A DNA stretch of 64,000 bases from Fibrobacter succinogenes. Its GTDB lineage: Bacteria; Fibrobacterota; Fibrobacteria; Fibrobacterales; Fibrobacteraceae. Of this stretch, positions 61,519 through 64,000 are shown one piece after another. The position numbers and the translations under genes were made by a program. Position 1 is the stretch's first letter. Every line of letters starts with the position of its first letter. The DNA is taken from assembly GCA_902771595.1 (NCBI GenBank), contig CACXXH010000002.1, forward strand, positions 1-64,000. Reading direction: 5' to 3'. The notes under the pieces are model-generated. The model worked only from the letters and a program-made list of their open reading frames with translations. It made no database searches and had not been told where the DNA came from.

Positions 61519-62982
61519 ATGAACCGTCAAGAAGCTGAACAAAAATTAAAGGAAATCTTTGGATTCGCCCATTTTCACGACGCACAGTGGGCGGCGATTG
61601 AAAAAATTTTAAATAATGAACGCGTCTTGATGATTCAAAAGACAGGCTTTGGTAAGTCTCTCTGTTACCAGTTCCCGGCAACACAACTTGATGGTCTCAC
61701 AATTGTCTTTTCCCCATTGATTGCCTTGATGCGTGACCAAGTGAATTCACTCAATGAGAAAGGGATTGTCGCTAAGTGCATCAACTCGAACCAGACTCCC
61801 GAAGAAAACGAGCAGATTCTTGAAGATGCAAAGAATGGGAAAATTAAGATTCTGTATATTGCCCCGGAACGCCAAGGCAACCTCTCATGGCAAGAAAGCG
61901 TTCGCGAAATCAAGGTGGCCATGGTCGTTGTTGATGAGGCTCATTGCATCTCGCAATGGGGGCATGATTTTCGCCCAGATTTTCGACGTATTGTTGACCT
62001 TGTTAGAATCTTGCCTGAAAACGTCCCTGTGTTGGCTGTGACGGCAACAGCGACGGAGCGTGTCCAGAACGATATCCAGGAGCAAATCGGCAAGAACATG
62101 ACTGTCTTGCGCGGCAACCTCCTGCGAGAGAATCTTCGCCTGTTTGTTGTTAAAGTCAAATCGGAAAACGAAAAGAAAATCCGCATTGCAGAATACTTGC
62201 AGCATTGCGATGGTTCTGGCCTTATTTATACGGGAACTCGCGTCAATACGCAAGTATATGCGGACTGGTTGAAGTTTGTAGGAATAGATGCTGAAATGTA
62301 TAACGCCTCTTTGGAGGGCGAAGACCGGATTCGGATAGAACAGGGGCTTAAAGAAAACCGCTGGAAGGCTATTGTCGCAACGAATGCTTTGGGTATGGGC
62401 ATAGACAAGCCGGACATCCGATTCATCATCCATACGCAGATGCCGCAGTCCCCAATTCATTATTACCAAGAAATCGGTCGTGCTGGTCGTGACGGCAAGC
62501 CTTCAGACATCATTCTGTTTTACAACGAGAATGTGGATAAAGACGGAGTCCCTTACGACAAAATGTTGCCCCTCAGTTTTATCAACGGAGCAAAACCCAA
62601 AACGGCAGATTACGGACGCGTTATAAACGCCTTGAAAAATGCTCCCCTTGGCGAACGGGACGTAATGCGCGAATTGAATATGAAGCAGACTCCCGTAAGG
62701 ACAATTCTTGCTGACTTGCTCGAACAGAAAATCGCTGTGCGCAATGAAAAAGGTAAATACGAATATCGGTTTGACGCTCCCGAACTTGATACAAAATCTT
62801 TTGAGGAGCTTCGTCAATCCAAGATGAACGATTTGGACGCCATGATGGGCTATATCGAAACATCGGCTCCCCGCATGGATTATCTCCGCAAGTATCTTGG
62901 GGACACGGTGACAGTATCTTCTGAGAAGAAGAGACTTGGCTCCAGCTGCGTAATTTCAAGCAGGACTATTTTCCGGAAATAG
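61519..62982 (+). CDS. RecQ-type helicase, C-terminally interrupted
   Basis: 487 residues of a RecQ-like superfamily 2 helicase. Walker A KTGFGKSLCYQFPA, Walker B VVVDEAHCISQWGHDFRPDF, motif III AVTATATERVQ, motif V NALGMGIDKPDIRFIIHTQM and motif VI QEIGRAGRDGKPSDIILFYN are all present. The zinc and RQC parts of classical RecQ are short or absent. After about residue 468 (VTVSSEK) the frame appears shifted: the next frame continues with EEETWLQLRNFKQDYFPEIA into a phosphoribosyltransferase domain. RecQ proteins with such C-termini are known, so this was probably one longer gene. Ribosome site GGAG. Confidence 0.85.
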   Translation: MNRQEAEQKLKEIFGFAHFHDAQWAAIEKILNNERVLMIQKTGFGKSLCYQFPATQLDGLTIVFSPLIALMRDQVNSLNEKGIVAKCINSNQTPEENEQILEDAKNGKIKILYIAPERQGNLSWQESVREIKVAMVVVDEAHCISQWGHDFRPDFRRIVDLVRILPENVPVLAVTATATERVQNDIQEQIGKNMTVLRGNLLRENLRLFVVKVKSENEKKIRIAEYLQHCDGSGLIYTGTRVNTQVYADWLKFVGIDAEMYNASLEGEDRIRIEQGLKENRWKAIVATNALGMGIDKPDIRFIIHTQMPQSPIHYYQEIGRAGRDGKPSDIILFYNENVDKDGVPYDKMLPLSFINGAKPKTADYGRVINALKNAPLGERDVMRELNMKQTPVRTILADLLEQKIAVRNEKGKYEYRFDAPELDTKSFEELRQSKMNDLDAMMGYIETSAPRMDYLRKYLGDTVTVSSEKKRLGSSCVISSRTIFRK

Positions 62983-63020
62983 CAAAGAAGAAAACCTCCA
63001 AACTTGAGCCTGGATTTGCG

Positions 63021-63536
63021 TTGGCTAATTATTCCCTAGAAGATGGCGAAATAGGCCAGATGGTTCATAATTGCAAATACGAAGGCGCGGGCGATTTTCC
63101 GGATGACATTGTTCGGCGAATGGTGCGAATGATCCAAAAGAAGATGATGGGCAACAAGATAGATATGCTGCTTTATGTCCCGCCGACTGAATCGGGCGAC
63201 CTGGTCAAGAACTTGGCCGTAAAAGTTGGTGAATTGATGGGCATTCCCGTATGCCATAATCTTAAAAAGATGAGACAGACAACGGCACAGAAGATTCCCC
63301 AGAATGCTATTTTGAAAAGAAAAAATGTGGAAGATGCGTTCGACTTCGATTCGCCCGAAATACTCGAAGGGAAAAACGTTCTTTTGCTAGATGATATCTA
63401 TGATAGTGGTGCGACATTGAACGAGATTGCAAAAATGATTTATGAACAATCTGAACGAATATGCCTACTGGATGGCCCTTGCCCATGCCGCAATCAAGAC
63501 GGCGGTAAAAAACGATATACTCAGCTGGTGTCATAG
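63021..63536 (+). CDS. ComF-like phosphoribosyltransferase domain, 3' part of the interrupted recQ
   Basis: A 171-residue frame read from TTG 63021, but open back to 62925, directly after a stop at 62922-62924 and inside the recQ end. Blocks: DIVRRMVRMIQKKMMGNKID, LLYVPPTESGDLVKNLAVKV, RQTTAQKIPQNAIL and the PRPP-binding loop VLLLDDIYDSGATLNEIAKM. The final ~30 residues (SERICLLDGPCPCRNQDGGK) are not PRT-like and overlap the dprA start by 95 nt, so the C-terminus may be scrambled as well. It is probably not translated alone. Confidence 0.7.
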   Translation: MANYSLEDGEIGQMVHNCKYEGAGDFPDDIVRRMVRMIQKKMMGNKIDMLLYVPPTESGDLVKNLAVKVGELMGIPVCHNLKKMRQTTAQKIPQNAILKRKNVEDAFDFDSPEILEGKNVLLLDDIYDSGATLNEIAKMIYEQSERICLLDGPCPCRNQDGGKKRYTQLVS

Positions 63537-64000
63537 GCAAAAAAAGACGGTTGTTGACTTTTTTGGTCTGAACGAATCTGAGTGGAATTCCGAACTCGGT
63601 CTTGATATCAAGGATATTGACGCCCTTTCGAGAGCAAAAGAACAGCTACCCAATAACGCCTTTATGGCAGAAAACCTAATCAATCAGGGGTATTCGCTAA
63701 TTCCTTCCATGTCGCCAGAGTTCCCGCAGACTCTCAAGAAAAACCTGAAAATGAACGGTTGCCCTGTATTGCTTTATGCAAAGGGGAACATCGCTCTGTT
63801 GAACCAGCCGACAGCGGCCATTGTCGGTGCCCGCGCAGCCAGAGAAGTATCTATTGATTTTACGCGAAAAATATCGAAAAAGATTGCTGCGGATGGCAAG
63901 GTGGTTGTAAGCGGCTTCGCAAAAGGCGTTGACCGCGAGGCTTTGGATGCTGCCGTTAATGCGGAAGGCTCCAGCATTATCGTGTTGCCGCAGGGGATTC
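63442..64000 (+). CDS. dprA: DNA-processing protein DprA (partial, runs off the right edge)
   Basis: 186 codons from an ATG at 63442 to the window end. N-terminal helical region NNLNEYAYWMALAHAAIKTA, then the DprA Rossmann fold: CPVLLYAKGNIALLNQPTAA followed by IVGARAA, and VVVSGFAKGVDREALDAAVN, with SIIVLPQGI at the edge. DprA loads RecA on single-stranded DNA during transformation; copies next to RecQ/PRT genes may have other roles. The frame is closed by a TGA six bases upstream, fixing the start. It overlaps the preceding frame by 95 nt. Confidence 0.88.
   Translation, partial: MNNLNEYAYWMALAHAAIKTAVKNDILSWCHRQKKTVVDFFGLNESEWNSELGLDIKDIDALSRAKEQLPNNAFMAENLINQGYSLIPSMSPEFPQTLKKNLKMNGCPVLLYAKGNIALLNQPTAAIVGARAAREVSIDFTRKISKKIAADGKVVVSGFAKGVDREALDAAVNAEGSSIIVLPQGI

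Overview
The window reads as a chromosomal segment of a Gram-negative, cellulolytic-type bacterium, most likely Fibrobacter (phylum Fibrobacterota). This is inferred from many signal-peptide, lipobox and beta-barrel proteins, a tandem of secreted proteins with type-IX-secretion-style C-terminal sorting domains, high-GC genes with AT-rich intergenic gaps, and the set of housekeeping genes. No database search was possible, so the genus is an inference.

Layout. 1-5 kb: a truncated TonB/AgmX-type envelope protein, small AT-rich unknowns, a YhcG-type PDDEXK protein and small envelope proteins. 5-9.7 kb: cupin, AraC regulator, a hipBA module flanked by two identically spaced operator pairs, an SGNH hydrolase and a DUF3392 membrane protein. 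9.7-19 kb: sbcDC, an outer-membrane lipoprotein, nadA, mnmA and an HD-GYP signalling protein. 19-23.5 kb: FecR-domain protein, a beta-barrel protein, an intergenic region with DnaA-box matches and a perfect parS (candidate origin), a PNPOx-like protein and a macrodomain protein. 23.8-27.4 kb: three tandem secreted CBM-like proteins. 27.4-34.2 kb: small secreted proteins and a VOC protein interleaved with parS-bearing hairpin repeats, then the rsmG-parA-parB-M23 peptidase-bactofilin cluster. 34.2-43.6 kb: metallophosphoesterase, tRNA-Met, NERD helicase, envelope proteins and a histidine phosphatase. 43.8-50.4 kb: secA, tmk, a membrane phosphoesterase and a divergent PRPP synthetase. 50.5-57.8 kb: lipoproteins, a TSUP permease, a PBP1A-type enzyme and tRNA-Ser. 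58-64 kb: a defence-like island with a half-size hsdS, hsdM, dinD, a RecQ/phosphoribosyltransferase gene split by an apparent frameshift, and dprA running off the right edge.

The most striking signals are non-coding. Five parS-core sites lie between 21.8 and 30.4 kb, next to parAB. Three of them sit in or beside a family of hairpin repeats: a 77-bp inverted copy pair about 2 kb apart with 75 of 77 matches, a diverged third copy whose hairpin changes sequence but keeps its fold, and what looks like an in-frame insertion of the same element inside the VOC gene. The hipBA operon has four 13-bp operators arranged as two pairs, each with exactly 40-bp spacing. Several genes have a -35/17 bp/TATATT promoter only 6-10 nt before the start codon, suggesting leaderless or nearly leaderless mRNAs; the tRNA-Met promoter has the same geometry.

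No rRNA genes, CRISPR arrays, insertion sequences or prophage modules were seen.
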